From Litchfieldia alkalitelluris (GTDB lineage: Bacteria > Bacillota > Bacilli > Bacillales > Salisediminibacteriaceae): 64,000 bases of DNA. Position numbers and translations under genes: made by a program. The stretch lies in assembly GCF_002153425.1 (NCBI RefSeq), contig NZ_KZ119600.1, forward strand, positions 1,285,103-1,349,102, written 5' to 3'. The notes under the pieces were generated by a model. That model had not been told where the DNA came from, made no database searches, and saw only the letters and a list, made by a program, of their open reading frames with translations. Shown here in pieces: positions 1 to 8,049 of the stretch; the first letter of the stretch is position 1, and the number at the start of each line of letters is the position of its first letter.

Positions 1-2
1 AC

Positions 3-425
3 GGAAAAACGTGGATATCAAATGCCTTTGGCGTTCATGCATGTCGCCAATTTTACAAAGTAAAATATATTAGATTACCAGAATTACTCGATGAATTAGC
101 TATAGCAAAATATGAAGCAGATGGCAGTTTTCGCAAGTTAATTCAAAAATACAAAAAAATTGATTTATTGATACTGGATGAATGGTTATTAACAGAACTC
201 TCAGAGGAGAATGTACTTCATGTGTTAGAAATTATTGAAGCAAGGTTAAAGAAAGCATCGACTATTTTCTGTTCTCAATTTTCGCCAGAAGGATGGCATT
301 CAAAACTTGGACAAGCACAAATAGCAGATGCGATTCTTGACCGAATCGTTCACGATTCATATAAGATTCTAGTTGATGGCGAAGTTTCAATGAGAGAACG
401 TCATGGATTGGCGGTATCTAAATGA
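3..425 (+). CDS. istB: IstB-like ATP-binding transposition helper (5' end outside window)
   Basis: The reading frame is open from base 3 and begins inside the P-loop (GKTW, the end of Walker A). LLILDEW at about residues 53-59 is the Walker B region. The SQF, LGQAQIADAILDRIVHDSY and RERHGL segments near the C-terminus are typical of IstB, the AAA+ helper that works with the IstA transposase of IS21 elements. An ATG at 168 is internal to this frame and is not the start. The stop overlaps the next small ORF by four bases (ATGA). Family assignment is firm; the N-terminus is missing only because the window starts here. Confidence 0.85.
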   Translation, partial: GKTWISNAFGVHACRQFYKVKYIRLPELLDELAIAKYEADGSFRKLIQKYKKIDLLILDEWLLTELSEENVLHVLEIIEARLKKASTIFCSQFSPEGWHSKLGQAQIADAILDRIVHDSYKILVDGEVSMRERHGLAVSK

Positions 426-622
426 TTCCAGAAGAAGTTGAAAATCGTATAGCTAGGTATTTTTTGCATATGTATTTACCCGATGAAGTGAGGATGGCAG
501 TAGAAGAAAGACTATTACCCTCCTGCATATGGAATGAGGAAGAGGATTTAGATCAGGATGAGCTCGTTCGTCTGGCAATTGAGATTATTGATAAGCAATT
601 AGAAGATAAAAAATTTAGATAA
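422..622 (+). CDS. small acidic ORF translationally coupled to istB
   Basis: A 66-residue acidic protein whose ATG overlaps the istB stop codon (ATGA), suggesting translational coupling. It is predicted mainly helical, with a Glu/Asp-rich stretch in the middle (EEEDLDQDEL). No domain is recognised. It lies between istB and the right end, so it would travel with the element. It could be an accessory gene of this IS21 subgroup or a chance frame; the tight coupling favours a real gene. Confidence 0.5.
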   Translation: MIPEEVENRIARYFLHMYLPDEVRMAVEERLLPSCIWNEEEDLDQDELVRLAIEIIDKQLEDKKFR

Positions 623-629
623 TACAAAC

Positions 630-660
630 AGCCATTGGAACAAGTTTTGTTCCAATGGCT
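630..660 (+). terminator. hairpin after the istB operon
   Basis: A perfect 13-bp stem (630-642 with 648-660) and 5-base loop follow the small ORF by seven bases. No U-tract follows, so it may be an mRNA-end hairpin or a barrier to read-through rather than a strong intrinsic terminator. Confidence 0.6.
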
Positions 661-679
661 AATCTATACTTTGATAACA

Positions 680-762
680 TTGGCTCTTTCCCCGCACTTA
701 CTGGCTCAGATGTCCGCAAACAGTGGATCAAAACTCCGCACTCCTGGCTCATTCTGTCCGCA
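680..762. repeat. IS21 right-end subterminal boxes
   Basis: Four related boxes of the form CTGGCTCAnnnTGTCCGCA occur at about 680-696 (diverged), 701-718, 721-740 (diverged) and 744-762. Multiple direct terminal repeats are typical of IS21-family ends, where IstA binds. The outermost copy ends in CA. Confidence 0.7.
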
Positions 763-766
763 ATAA

Positions 767-1696
767 TCAAGAATATTAGAGTACTTTATAGAGAAGGCAG
801 AAGACGAAAAAGCTAAGGATATGATGACCAATTTGCATGATGAGCTAGAGCCATTTGTTGCAAAAATAATTGAAATTTATGAACAAGAAGGTGCTGTTAT
901 TCCTGTTGGATACACGGCACAAGATATAAACAAAGGAGTTCCTAATCTCTACGATAATGGTTTTGATATCATGTTTGTTCGTCTATTACAGCAAATCAGT
1001 ATGGGGCTACATTCACTTAATATCACAATGACTTTTCGAGAAGATATTAATAAACTTTTTGAGGAACTTACAGCTATAACCCAAAAGTATTATAGAATTT
1101 CTTCACAATTTTTACTCGAAAAGGGGTTACTTGTTAGATCGCCTTATGTATCTATGCCAAAATCAGTTGAATTTGTCACAGACAATAGCTATTTAGGTGG
1201 AGGGGTGATTAATCCCTTTAGTGAGAAAAGGACATTAAATACGGTTGAAGTATCTCACCTTTATAAAGCAATTGAATCGAATCTTACAGGAGTGCAGTTG
1301 ATTTTAGGGTTTGCCCAGTGCGCAAATGATGCTGAGGTTAAGAAGTATTTTAATGAAGGCGCTGAACTTGCTAAAGGTATTATTAAGGAGTTAAGCGAAA
1401 TTATGATTCAAGAAAACATACCAATTCCTCAAACAGCAGGTGGAAATACAACTCGTTCAACGGTGGCTCCTTTTTCTGATAAGTTAATGATGTACTGTAC
1501 AAGTATTTTTTGCAGTTTTTCTATGGGGAGTAACTCCCTCGGGACTGCATTTAGTTTAAGAAATGACTTATCTGCCAAAATGACAATTTTTATGAAAGAT
1601 ATATTTGAGTATGCCCATAAGGGTGCGAAGATCATGATTAAAAATGGTTGGATGGAAGAACCGCCTCAAATGGTAGACCGTAAACAAAATATTTAG
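767..1696 (+). pseudogene. DUF3231 family protein, 5' end removed by IS21
   Basis: The translation matches the DUF3231 family of Bacillus (two similar four-helix halves, with IPVGYTAQDIN near the start of the surviving part and a second copy of the fold after residue about 135). Family-like sequence continues in frame upstream of the first available ATG (821), reading ILEYFIEKAEDEKAKD from about 773, and is lost at a stop (764-766) at the IS21 end. About 25-30 N-terminal residues are therefore missing. A shortened protein of 291 residues could start at 821 or 824, but no well-placed ribosome site is seen. Family function is unknown. Confidence 0.75.
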
Positions 1697-1702
1697 GTTT
1701 AA

Positions 1703-1757
1703 AGTGGAGCCCCCCAGTACGGGATATATTTCACGTACTAAGGGTAGGTTCCTTTTT
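1703..1757 (+). terminator. degenerate copy of the dispersed CCCCCAGT hairpin
   Basis: A diverged copy of the repeat seen at 9079, 13482, 17024 and elsewhere: an imperfect inverted repeat around a TTTCAC loop, followed by a U-rich tail. It follows the DUF3231 stop and may terminate it. Confidence 0.55.
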
Positions 1758-1849
1758 AAGTTTGACATGAAACCAAAAGGTGTTATATTATTGGGTGAAA
1801 TAAAACCCAATCATTTTATTATATTTTTCGTAAAAAAGGAGTAATGAAA

Positions 1850-2269
1850 ATGGAAACATTACAAGATATTAAGCAAACAGTAATTTTTGAAGCACCTATA
1901 CAAAAAGTATGGGATAAGGTATCAACTGCTGAAGGTATTGAATCATGGTTTATGCCCAATAATTTTGAACCTAAAGTTGGACATGAATTCCATGTGCAAT
2001 CACCCTTTGGTCCATCTCCATGTAAAGTTTTAGAAGTGGATGAACCGAACAAAATCTCATTTTCATGGGATACTGATGGTTGGATCGTTTCTTTTCTACT
2101 AAAAGACTTGGGTGAAAAAACTGAGTTTACACTTATACATAGTGGCTGGAAAGAGCCAGATACTGTCCTGCCAAAAGCAAACGAGAAGAGTTCTGTTGTT
2201 CGTGAGAGAATGGATCATGGTTGGGTTGGGATTGTTAATGAAGGTCTTCGAAAGGTAGTTGAAGAATAA
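1850..2269 (+). CDS. SRPBCC (AHSA1-like) domain protein
   Basis: About 140 residues of the START/Bet v1-like SRPBCC superfamily, AHSA1 branch: an N-terminal strand with the [15 protein letters not shown] motif, GIESWFMP, and a C-terminal helix ([16 protein letters not shown]). The fold binds small hydrophobic ligands; the ligand here is unknown. The AGGAG at 1837-1841 is two bases from an ATG at 1844 but eight from the ATG at 1850, so 1850 is preferred. It directly abuts an ArsR-type regulator gene, a common Bacillus pairing, so the regulator may control this cluster. Confidence 0.8.
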   Translation: METLQDIKQTVIFEAPIQKVWDKVSTAEGIESWFMPNNFEPKVGHEFHVQSPFGPSPCKVLEVDEPNKISFSWDTDGWIVSFLLKDLGEKTEFTLIHSGWKEPDTVLPKANEKSSVVRERMDHGWVGIVNEGLRKVVEE

Positions 2270-2626
2270 GTGACAGCAGCAAAGCATGATGTTTTCCAAG
2301 CTATTGCTGACCCAACAAGAAGAGAGGTCCTGCGCTTACTTGCCAACAACGACTTAGCAATATCGGAAATAACATCACATTTTTCAATAAGCCGTACAGC
2401 CGTCGCAAAACACCTTCATATACTTTCTGAAGCAAATCTAGTTAGTGGGAAAAAAGTAGGTAGGGAAAAGATTTATCATTTGCAACCGGAACCGTTAACA
2501 GAAGTAAAACAATGGCTTGCTTATTATGAACAGTTTTGGAATAACAAGTTGTCCATACTTAAACATGTCGTTGAAAATGATAATGAGGGTCGTTTTGAAG
2601 ATAGAAAAACCGATCATCTGAAGTAA
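2270..2626 (+). CDS. ArsR-family winged-helix regulator
   Basis: A 118-residue protein that starts with GTG immediately after the stop of the SRPBCC gene (coupled). The DPTRREVLRLLANNDLAISEI segment followed by SRTAVAKHLHIL is the winged-helix DNA-binding core of the ArsR/SmtB superfamily. The metal-binding cysteines of classic ArsR sensors are absent (no Cys in the protein), so it belongs to the non-metal group often encoded next to AHSA1 proteins. It probably represses its own operon; no operator was identified. Confidence 0.85.
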   Translation: MTAAKHDVFQAIADPTRREVLRLLANNDLAISEITSHFSISRTAVAKHLHILSEANLVSGKKVGREKIYHLQPEPLTEVKQWLAYYEQFWNNKLSILKHVVENDNEGRFEDRKTDHLK

Positions 2627-2665
2627 GGGAACAGTAATTGTTTTAAAAATAGGAGGTCAGTATTT

Positions 2666-3136
2666 ATGAGTGATTATGGAAGACTCCTTGAAAAAGATGG
2701 TAGATCTGTCTTAGTTTTTGAACGCAAATATCCATTTAGTCCTAAAGAAGTTTTTCGTTATATTACCGATCCTCATTATTTCACTCAGTGGTATCCATTC
2801 GCAACTGGAGATATGGATATTCGTGTTGGTGGAAAGATAAAGTTCGATGATGGTGAAGGGTCAGTCTATGAGGCGGTTATTACCGAATTAAATCCTCCAT
2901 ATTCCTTTTGTTTTAAGGAAGTTGATGATTTGTTAGAGATAAGGATTCATGAAGCAGAACATGGGTGCACCTTGACGTTTAGCCATACGTTTGACGATCG
3001 GGCAATGGTAATATATACAGCTGCAGGCTGGCATAGATGCTTGGATGTCCTTGGTCAATTAATCCATGGTCGCACAACAGAATGGGAAGATAATGCACTT
3101 GAATTACGTGAATACTATAAAAACAAGTTTGTTTAA
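2666..3136 (+). CDS. SRPBCC domain protein
   Basis: A 156-residue second SRPBCC/AHSA1-like protein, with FERKYPFSPKEVFRYITDPHYFTQWYP at the N-terminus and the GWHRCLDVLGQL helix near the C-terminus. An AGGAGG lies 8 bases before the ATG. It is the third gene of the SRPBCC-ArsR-SRPBCC cluster, 39 bases after the regulator. Ligand unknown. The cluster ends at a strong hairpin (3203-3242). Confidence 0.8.
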   Translation: MSDYGRLLEKDGRSVLVFERKYPFSPKEVFRYITDPHYFTQWYPFATGDMDIRVGGKIKFDDGEGSVYEAVITELNPPYSFCFKEVDDLLEIRIHEAEHGCTLTFSHTFDDRAMVIYTAAGWHRCLDVLGQLIHGRTTEWEDNALELREYYKNKFV

Positions 3137-3202
3137 GCACTCTTAAAATGACATGAATGCCTCAAAAGTTTTCCTACATAAATGTTAGCGAGACTGCACA
3201 AT

Positions 3203-3242
3203 AACAAATAAACGACCTACTATTGATGGTCGTTTATTTGTT
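3203..3242. terminator. bidirectional terminator
   Basis: A perfect 15-bp stem (3203-3217 with 3228-3242) with A-rich and T-rich arms lies between convergent genes ending at 3136 (+) and 3285 (-). It can serve both strands. Confidence 0.85.
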
Positions 3243-3284
3243 GTTGGTTTCCGCAAGCTTAAGATCAGCAAACTTTTTAATTGT

Positions 3285-4133
3285 TTACTCTGTGCTTCCT
3301 TCCTCCACCTGTTTAATATCTCCAATCCATTTTTTATATACTGGTCCTAAACAGACAACGATAATATCAATAATTATAATTGGGATAGTTGACTTTATTT
3401 TTATCAGGTTACCCTTTCTTAAAGCGTAATCGAACACACTTTTACCAATGACCACCAACACTTTGGCTTTTATGCTTCTTGTATAAGTGACCCACGTTTT
3501 TAAAATGGACATGAAAGTGGAATAGGAAGTTTCCATTTTATGCTGTTCCATTAGAGAGTGATGTTTTCCTCTACCAAAACTTAATAAGTGTAGCATTTCT
3601 AAAGCGACCAAAAAGTTAATACACGTAAACTGCATCATATTATAAAGGGTTAACTTTTGAATAAATGAGTTCCCTTTTTTTAAGAAGCGAAGCCACTGGT
3701 CACTTATGTGGAAATAAAGATAAGTTAGTACTAATGTGTACCTTGTTTTCCAGCGACGTTTTTTAAATATCCCCATCATGATAAAAAGTTTCTCAATGAA
3801 TGCGAAGTAAAACGCAAATCCTAATTTTACAACCCAATTTAGCCTAAAGGCAGTAATAAAGAGAGCGGTAAATGGAACGTAAACCGCTTGAGATAAAATC
3901 GCTCCTGAAATTTCATCTAAAAAGTTTTTTTTGAAAAATTTCGGTTTATACCTATATAAATGAAGGAACGACAAGACCATGTATTCAAATAGATAAGCTA
4001 TTCCCATGTTTGATAGCAATAAAACAATTAGGGACTTTCTATTCTGAGCCTTTGCAAAAGTGAACAGAAGTAGCAGCGTATGAAGAATTAACAATATTAT
4101 ATATGGGTATCTGTTAGATTTTCCAAAAAACAT
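3285..4133 (-). CDS. polytopic membrane protein, paralogue of the 4403 gene
   Basis: A 282-residue protein with several hydrophobic segments: residues ~10-27, ~36-55, ~80-120 and the C-terminal region ~247-265. It shares with the divergent gene at 4403 a recognisable core: SNMGIAYLFEY, YRYKPK, GAILSQAVYVPFTALFITAF and HISDQW. The two genes look like an old divergent duplication. The family is uncharacterised; it resembles larger relatives of the CBO0543-type sporulation-clade membrane proteins, but I cannot confirm this. Function unknown. Confidence 0.75.
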   Translation of the reverse strand: MFFGKSNRYPYIILLILHTLLLLFTFAKAQNRKSLIVLLLSNMGIAYLFEYMVLSFLHLYRYKPKFFKKNFLDEISGAILSQAVYVPFTALFITAFRLNWVVKLGFAFYFAFIEKLFIMMGIFKKRRWKTRYTLVLTYLYFHISDQWLRFLKKGNSFIQKLTLYNMMQFTCINFLVALEMLHLLSFGRGKHHSLMEQHKMETSYSTFMSILKTWVTYTRSIKAKVLVVIGKSVFDYALRKGNLIKIKSTIPIIIIDIIVVCLGPVYKKWIGDIKQVEEGSTE

Positions 4134-4201
4134 ATAAGCCCTCCATAGTTATACTAATGGTTAATATTCGCGAAAAAAGGTTTTGTTATAACACTAATTA
4201 A

Positions 4202-4258
4202 AGGGGCCTGTTCCCCAGTACGCTGAAACTTTATCGTGCTGGGAGTCAGGCTCCTTTT
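4202..4258 (+). repeat. dispersed CCCCAGTACG hairpin copy
   Basis: An inverted repeat (GCCTG..CCCCAGTACG / CGTGCTGGG..CAGGC) around a GAAACTTT loop, with a T-tail. It sits between two divergent genes, where no transcript should end on the + strand, so the repeat is not simply a gene terminator. Confidence 0.75.
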
Positions 4259-4402
4259 TGGTTATTCTTTCATGGATATACTCTGTGTTTAAAACTAACA
4301 ATAAAACAAAATGATGGTTGGGGACGGTGGATTTCGAGGAACGAAAATATACAATATAATCCCTCCCATGAATCCCAATTAATGAAGGATTGGTGAGGTT
4401 TT

Positions 4403-5287
4403 ATGCGAAAACGAAGAATAAATCGGGTATCATTTATAAGCCTTCTTGGAGTACATGTCCTTCTTGTCCTCATTACTCTCTATAAGAAAAAGGACCGAAG
4501 CGGTTTATTAGCGTTGTTAGCATCTAATGTTGGTTTAGCATATCTGCTCGAGTATTTCCTCCTTTATTACAGTGGGTATCGATACAAGCCTAAAATCTTA
4601 AAGCATAATTATATGGATAATGTGTTAGGCGGAGTTTTATCTCAATTTATTTACGTCCCCTTTACTGCTGTCTTCATTACGGCTTTCAATATCGGTTGGG
4701 TTGGGAAAACTTTATTTGCCAGTTATTTTGTTTTAGTGGAAGAATTGTTTGTAAAGTTAAAGATTTACAAGCAAAAATGGTGGCGAACAACATACACAGG
4801 GTTATTGATTCCATTCTTTTTCTATATCAGTGATTATTGGTATGGCTTAATCAAGAGAAAAAAGACTGCTGTACTCCACCTATCTTTTTTCCACATGGTC
4901 ATGGTTATTTACTTAAACATAATGTTTTATATAGCTGTAGCCAAGAAATTTCGGCTTGGATTTAGCATTTATCATAATTGGAAAAAACATTTCTTTGTCG
5001 CTCCTGCCTACGCGGCAGTAGCTACTTGGATATTGTTGCAGCGATTTAAGTTTAATAATATATGGACAGGGACAATGGTGACTAGCCTTCTTCAAACTAC
5101 ACTTGATATCTTTTTGAAAAATATCGGTTTTTTACGAACATCATTTCCGGTTGGGCTTTCGATTCTATTTCACCTTTTCATGCATTATGTTGCTTCTAAA
5201 TGTAAAAATATATTTGAGAATATATCAAAAACACAGTACAGAAACGATAGAACTATTTTTACAAAAACATCAACCGAGGGAAAATAA
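4403..5287 (+). CDS. polytopic membrane protein, paralogue of the 3285 gene
   Basis: A 294-residue membrane protein with hydrophobic segments near residues 9-24, 33-55, 75-115 and 165-185. It has the same SNVGLAYLLEY, YRYKPK, GGVLSQFIYVPFTAVFITAF and YISDYW motifs as the divergent gene, showing paralogy. The start has a GGTGAGG ribosome site 5-6 bases upstream. The stop is two bases from the next gene, so the two are an operon. Function unknown. Confidence 0.75.
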   Translation: MRKRRINRVSFISLLGVHVLLVLITLYKKKDRSGLLALLASNVGLAYLLEYFLLYYSGYRYKPKILKHNYMDNVLGGVLSQFIYVPFTAVFITAFNIGWVGKTLFASYFVLVEELFVKLKIYKQKWWRTTYTGLLIPFFFYISDYWYGLIKRKKTAVLHLSFFHMVMVIYLNIMFYIAVAKKFRLGFSIYHNWKKHFFVAPAYAAVATWILLQRFKFNNIWTGTMVTSLLQTTLDIFLKNIGFLRTSFPVGLSILFHLFMHYVASKCKNIFENISKTQYRNDRTIFTKTSTEGK

Positions 5288-5289
5288 TC

Positions 5290-5844
5290 ATGAAGCATAT
5301 CTTGTTGATCCTTATTTTAATTCTCTTCAATCATAAAAGGGGCAGCTTACCAAAATTGAAATATCATTCTCACATCGTAGGATATGTTTCTTTTATGAAT
5401 GTTGTCTATTACGTATTTTGTCACCGGAAACTCGTGTGGGATTTTCTTGATCCGCATTTTAGCAAAACGTTTATTCGAACGATAAATGTGGCCATCACGA
5501 CTCCACTCATGGTTCTCGCGTTTGTTTCGAGGATGCCAAGGGATAAAATGAAAGCAGTCACTTATATTGTTAAATGGGCTACACTTTCAACCTTATTAGA
5601 ATGGGTCGCATTGAAAGTAAACATGATTATTTATCGATATGGTTGGACGATTTATTGGACATGGTTGCTTTATTTAAAAATGTATTTGTACAGCTACCTC
5701 TACTCTAAAAACAAAGGTCTCGTCTGGGTACTAACTATTTTTTCAACATTATTTTTTGGGAGTGTATTTAATATACCATTTTTTGAGCGATTGAAAGCGA
5801 AGTCCTTACGCTTAGCTGGTAACTTTGCACACGTGCAATATTAA
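5290..5844 (+). CDS. CBO0543-like membrane protein
   Basis: A 184-residue hydrophobic protein that begins two bases after the preceding stop. The ATLSTLLEWVALKV and YRYGWTIYWTWLLYL segments recall the CBO0543 family of small Bacillus/Clostridium integral membrane proteins, whose function is unknown. About five membrane segments are visible. It probably acts with the preceding membrane protein. Confidence 0.65.
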   Translation: MKHILLILILILFNHKRGSLPKLKYHSHIVGYVSFMNVVYYVFCHRKLVWDFLDPHFSKTFIRTINVAITTPLMVLAFVSRMPRDKMKAVTYIVKWATLSTLLEWVALKVNMIIYRYGWTIYWTWLLYLKMYLYSYLYSKNKGLVWVLTIFSTLFFGSVFNIPFFERLKAKSLRLAGNFAHVQY

Positions 5845-5893
5845 AGAAACGGCTATATATCAACGTTTATTGCAATTGGTGTAGTAGGAAGAT

Positions 5894-5939
5894 GCTCAGT
5901 TACCTGGTAACTGACCTGTAACTGACCTGGTAATTGAGC
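5894..5939. promoter_or_regulatory. nested palindromes upstream of a small membrane gene
   Basis: An outer imperfect inverted repeat (GCTCAGTTACC at 5894-5904, GGTAATTGAGC at 5929-5939) contains a perfect palindrome, CAGTTACC-T-GGTAACTG (5897-5913), and two ACTGACCTG direct repeats. It may be an operator or a terminator for the upstream operon; there is no U-tract. Confidence 0.5.
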
Positions 5940-5978
5940 AGGGTAATTTGGACGGTTTGAAATGGGAGTGTAGATAAT

Positions 5979-6140
5979 ATGAACGAGGAAGAACGAAAGC
6001 AAAAATGGTTAGATAGGGCAGAGAAGTTAGATAAAGTTGGTAGGGGAATGCAGCAAACTGGCGTTAAGATGATGGGTTGTGGCTGCTTATTAACTTTACT
6101 TATAACGATACCAATTATTTTAATATTGTTATTCCTATAA
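5979..6140 (+). CDS. small single-span membrane protein (53 aa)
   Basis: A short gene with a GGGAGTG ribosome site about eight bases before the ATG. The protein has a charged helical N-terminus (MNEEERKQKWLDRAEKLDKV) and a C-terminal membrane span of about 18 residues starting near CGCLLTLL. Similar small proteins with a charged head and one span are common and uncharacterised in bacilli. A short hairpin with seven T follows directly. Confidence 0.65.
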   Translation: MNEEERKQKWLDRAEKLDKVGRGMQQTGVKMMGCGCLLTLLITIPIILILLFL

Positions 6141-6142
6141 GA

Positions 6143-6163
6143 AGCCCATAAACGGCTTTTTTT
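6143..6163 (+). terminator. short U-tailed hairpin
   Basis: An AGCC..GGCT short stem followed by seven T, three bases after the small membrane gene. The stem is only 4 bp, so it is weak. Confidence 0.45.
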
Positions 6164-6296
6164 ATATAAGAAAGGTGTTTCATTGAAGCTGAAGCTGTCA
6201 CAACAATGCTGGTAAGGTGGGGAACGTGACATAACTGACTAAAGGAATAATGTCCACTTTTTCGGAGAGTATAGGGGAAAAGAGGAGGTTTGGAAA

Positions 6297-6929
6297 ATGA
6301 GTACATTGTTTTTCATCTTGTTTCTATTGTCATTAATCGCTATTCCCGTCGCTTTAATTAAACCTGGTTTAGTTAGGGCAAGCTCTAGACCAAAAGCATT
6401 ACTCGTGACTGTAGTATCTACGCTTGTTTTTTTAATCCTTTTTGCAATTACTGCACCTGAACCTGTAGGAGAACTAGCGGAGGAAGAACAGGAAGAAAAT
6501 GAAGTAGAAGAAAATGTAGAAATAGAAGATGAGGTTGAGGAAGTAGAAGAAGCTGAAGAAGAAGAGGAAATAGAAGAGCCGGCAGAGGAAGAAGCGCCAG
6601 CAGAAGAACAAGAAGAGGTTGTGGAAGAAACAGAAAGTGAAACGTTATCACAACAAAATGCAGTAGCGATGGCTAGAGACTATTTAGCTTATACAGCTTT
6701 TTCTAAAAGCGGTCTCATAGATCAGTTAAAGTTTGAAGGTTTTGATGATGATGATGCTACTTATGCAGTCAATCAGATAAATGTTGATTGGCGAGAGCAA
6801 GCGGTAATTATGGCTCAAGATTACTTAGACTACACGAGTTTTTCAAGAAGCGGTCTAATCCAGCAGCTAGAATTTGAAGGGTTTAGCACGGAAGACGCTA
6901 CTTATGCAGTTGATGAAATAGGGCTTTAA
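6297..6929 (+). CDS. Ltp-domain surface protein with acidic linker
   Basis: A 210-residue protein with three parts. Residues ~3-20 and ~33-52 are hydrophobic spans. Residues ~57-115 are an almost pure Glu/Val/Ala acidic stretch. The C-terminus holds two copies (about 118-162 and 165-209) of the Ltp module (MARDYLAYTAFSKSGLIDQL, then FEGF...DATYAV). Ltp modules are known from the superinfection-exclusion lipoprotein of streptococcal phage TP-J34 and from many Firmicute surface proteins. Here there is no lipobox; anchoring is by the N-terminal spans. A phage-exclusion role is only an analogy. The ribosome site GAGGAGG is well placed. Confidence 0.8.
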   Translation: MSTLFFILFLLSLIAIPVALIKPGLVRASSRPKALLVTVVSTLVFLILFAITAPEPVGELAEEEQEENEVEENVEIEDEVEEVEEAEEEEEIEEPAEEEAPAEEQEEVVEETESETLSQQNAVAMARDYLAYTAFSKSGLIDQLKFEGFDDDDATYAVNQINVDWREQAVIMAQDYLDYTSFSRSGLIQQLEFEGFSTEDATYAVDEIGL

Positions 6930-6950
6930 ATGTAGGCGCGTGATTAACAA

Positions 6951-6977
6951 AGTCATCCTAATGGATGGCTTTTTTTA
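6951..6977 (+). terminator. intrinsic terminator
   Basis: A GTCATCC/GGATGGC stem with a four-base loop and seven T, just after the Ltp gene. Confidence 0.85.
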
Positions 6978-7157
6978 TTGGAACCGGTCCAGCTTGCCCC
7001 AATTCTATCTCTTTTAGATTCGATGAAGGATTATAGATTTAATTAGTCGAAATTTAATACAATATCATTCCAATAACTAAAGCGTTTCTGCTAGTTTTTT
7101 TGTAAAAAAACGGTACTTAAATCAAAAAGAAATGAATCTGAAAAGGGAGCGATAGTG

Positions 7158-8048
7158 ATGAATCAAATTAGAATAGGAACATTAGTAGGTGGGAATACAG
7201 CAGTACAAGTCATACCGCAGATCGTTTCACATGGATTTGAATCATTTAGTTTAACCTTTTGGCAGACAACGGGGAATGCAGACCTAGAAGAAATAGCAAA
7301 AAAAATTAAAGCGTTAAAAGAGGAGCATGGGTTTGTTATCTCTAATCTTGGTATATTTGGGAACCCGTTAACAGGACACGGAGACAATGCAGATACGTTA
7401 GCAAGCTGGGAAAGGTTAATTGATCATGCTCATTTATTTGAAACAGATATCGTTTCTGGATTTACTGGAAGAATTACCGATGCCCCGATAGATGAATCCA
7501 TTCCTAAATTTAAGGAAGTGTTTGGTGAATTATCGAAAAGAGCCGAGGATCGCGGACTAAAAATAGCTTTTGAGAATTGTGATATGGACGGCACTTGGGA
7601 AAAAGGGGATTGGAACATCGCACATAATCCAACAGCATGGGAAATGATGTTCAATGCATTGCCTTCAGAAAACATTGGTCTACAATGGGAACCATGCCAT
7701 CAAATGGTCAGCTTAATTGACCCTATTCCACAGCTTAGAAAATGGGCACCGAAAATATTTAATGTGCATGGAAAAGATGCAACAATAGCCTGGGATATAG
7801 TGAAAGAGTATGGGATACATGGCCCGAGGGAATTTGTATGGCACCGTACCCCTGGATTTGGGGATACGAATTGGACCGACATCATCACCATTTTAAGACA
7901 GAATAACTATACAGGAACAATTGATATTGAGGGGTGGCATGATCCAGTGTACCATGGGGAATTGGAAATGACTGGTCAGGTGCATGCATTAAACTATTTA
8001 AAGCAGTGCAGAGGCGGAGATTTCGTCCCTAACCCTAAGGAGGATTAA
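7158..8048 (+). CDS. sugar phosphate isomerase/epimerase family (AP-endonuclease-2-like TIM barrel)
   Basis: About 296 residues of the xylose-isomerase-like TIM barrel family (IolE/IolI/EndoIV superfamily). Metal-binding-type positions are visible: AFENCDMD, LQWEPCHQ, NVHGKDA, HRTPGFGDTNW and DIEGWHDP. The GGGAG is eight bases from the ATG at 7158, which is favoured over the GTG at 7155. One base separates it from a Gfo/Idh/MocA dehydrogenase, a common pairing for oxidation and isomerisation of an inositol-like or sugar-acid substrate. The substrate cannot be read from sequence. Confidence 0.85.
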   Translation: MNQIRIGTLVGGNTAVQVIPQIVSHGFESFSLTFWQTTGNADLEEIAKKIKALKEEHGFVISNLGIFGNPLTGHGDNADTLASWERLIDHAHLFETDIVSGFTGRITDAPIDESIPKFKEVFGELSKRAEDRGLKIAFENCDMDGTWEKGDWNIAHNPTAWEMMFNALPSENIGLQWEPCHQMVSLIDPIPQLRKWAPKIFNVHGKDATIAWDIVKEYGIHGPREFVWHRTPGFGDTNWTDIITILRQNNYTGTIDIEGWHDPVYHGELEMTGQVHALNYLKQCRGGDFVPNPKED

Positions 8049-8049
8049 G

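Larger units (their letters stand above)
1..762 (+). mobile_element. IS21-family element, right portion
   Basis: The window opens inside an IS21-type element. It holds most of istB, a small downstream ORF, a hairpin, and a right end with four related subterminal boxes. The last box ends in CA near 762, just where the reading frame of a broken DUF3231 gene begins. istA and the left end lie outside the window. The exact right boundary (762 to about 769) is inferred from the loss of homology and was not checked against a reference element. Confidence 0.75.

Noticed and set aside
6448-6651. Leucine/proline-rich minus-strand frame
   Set aside because: It is the complement of the Glu-rich linker of the Ltp protein.
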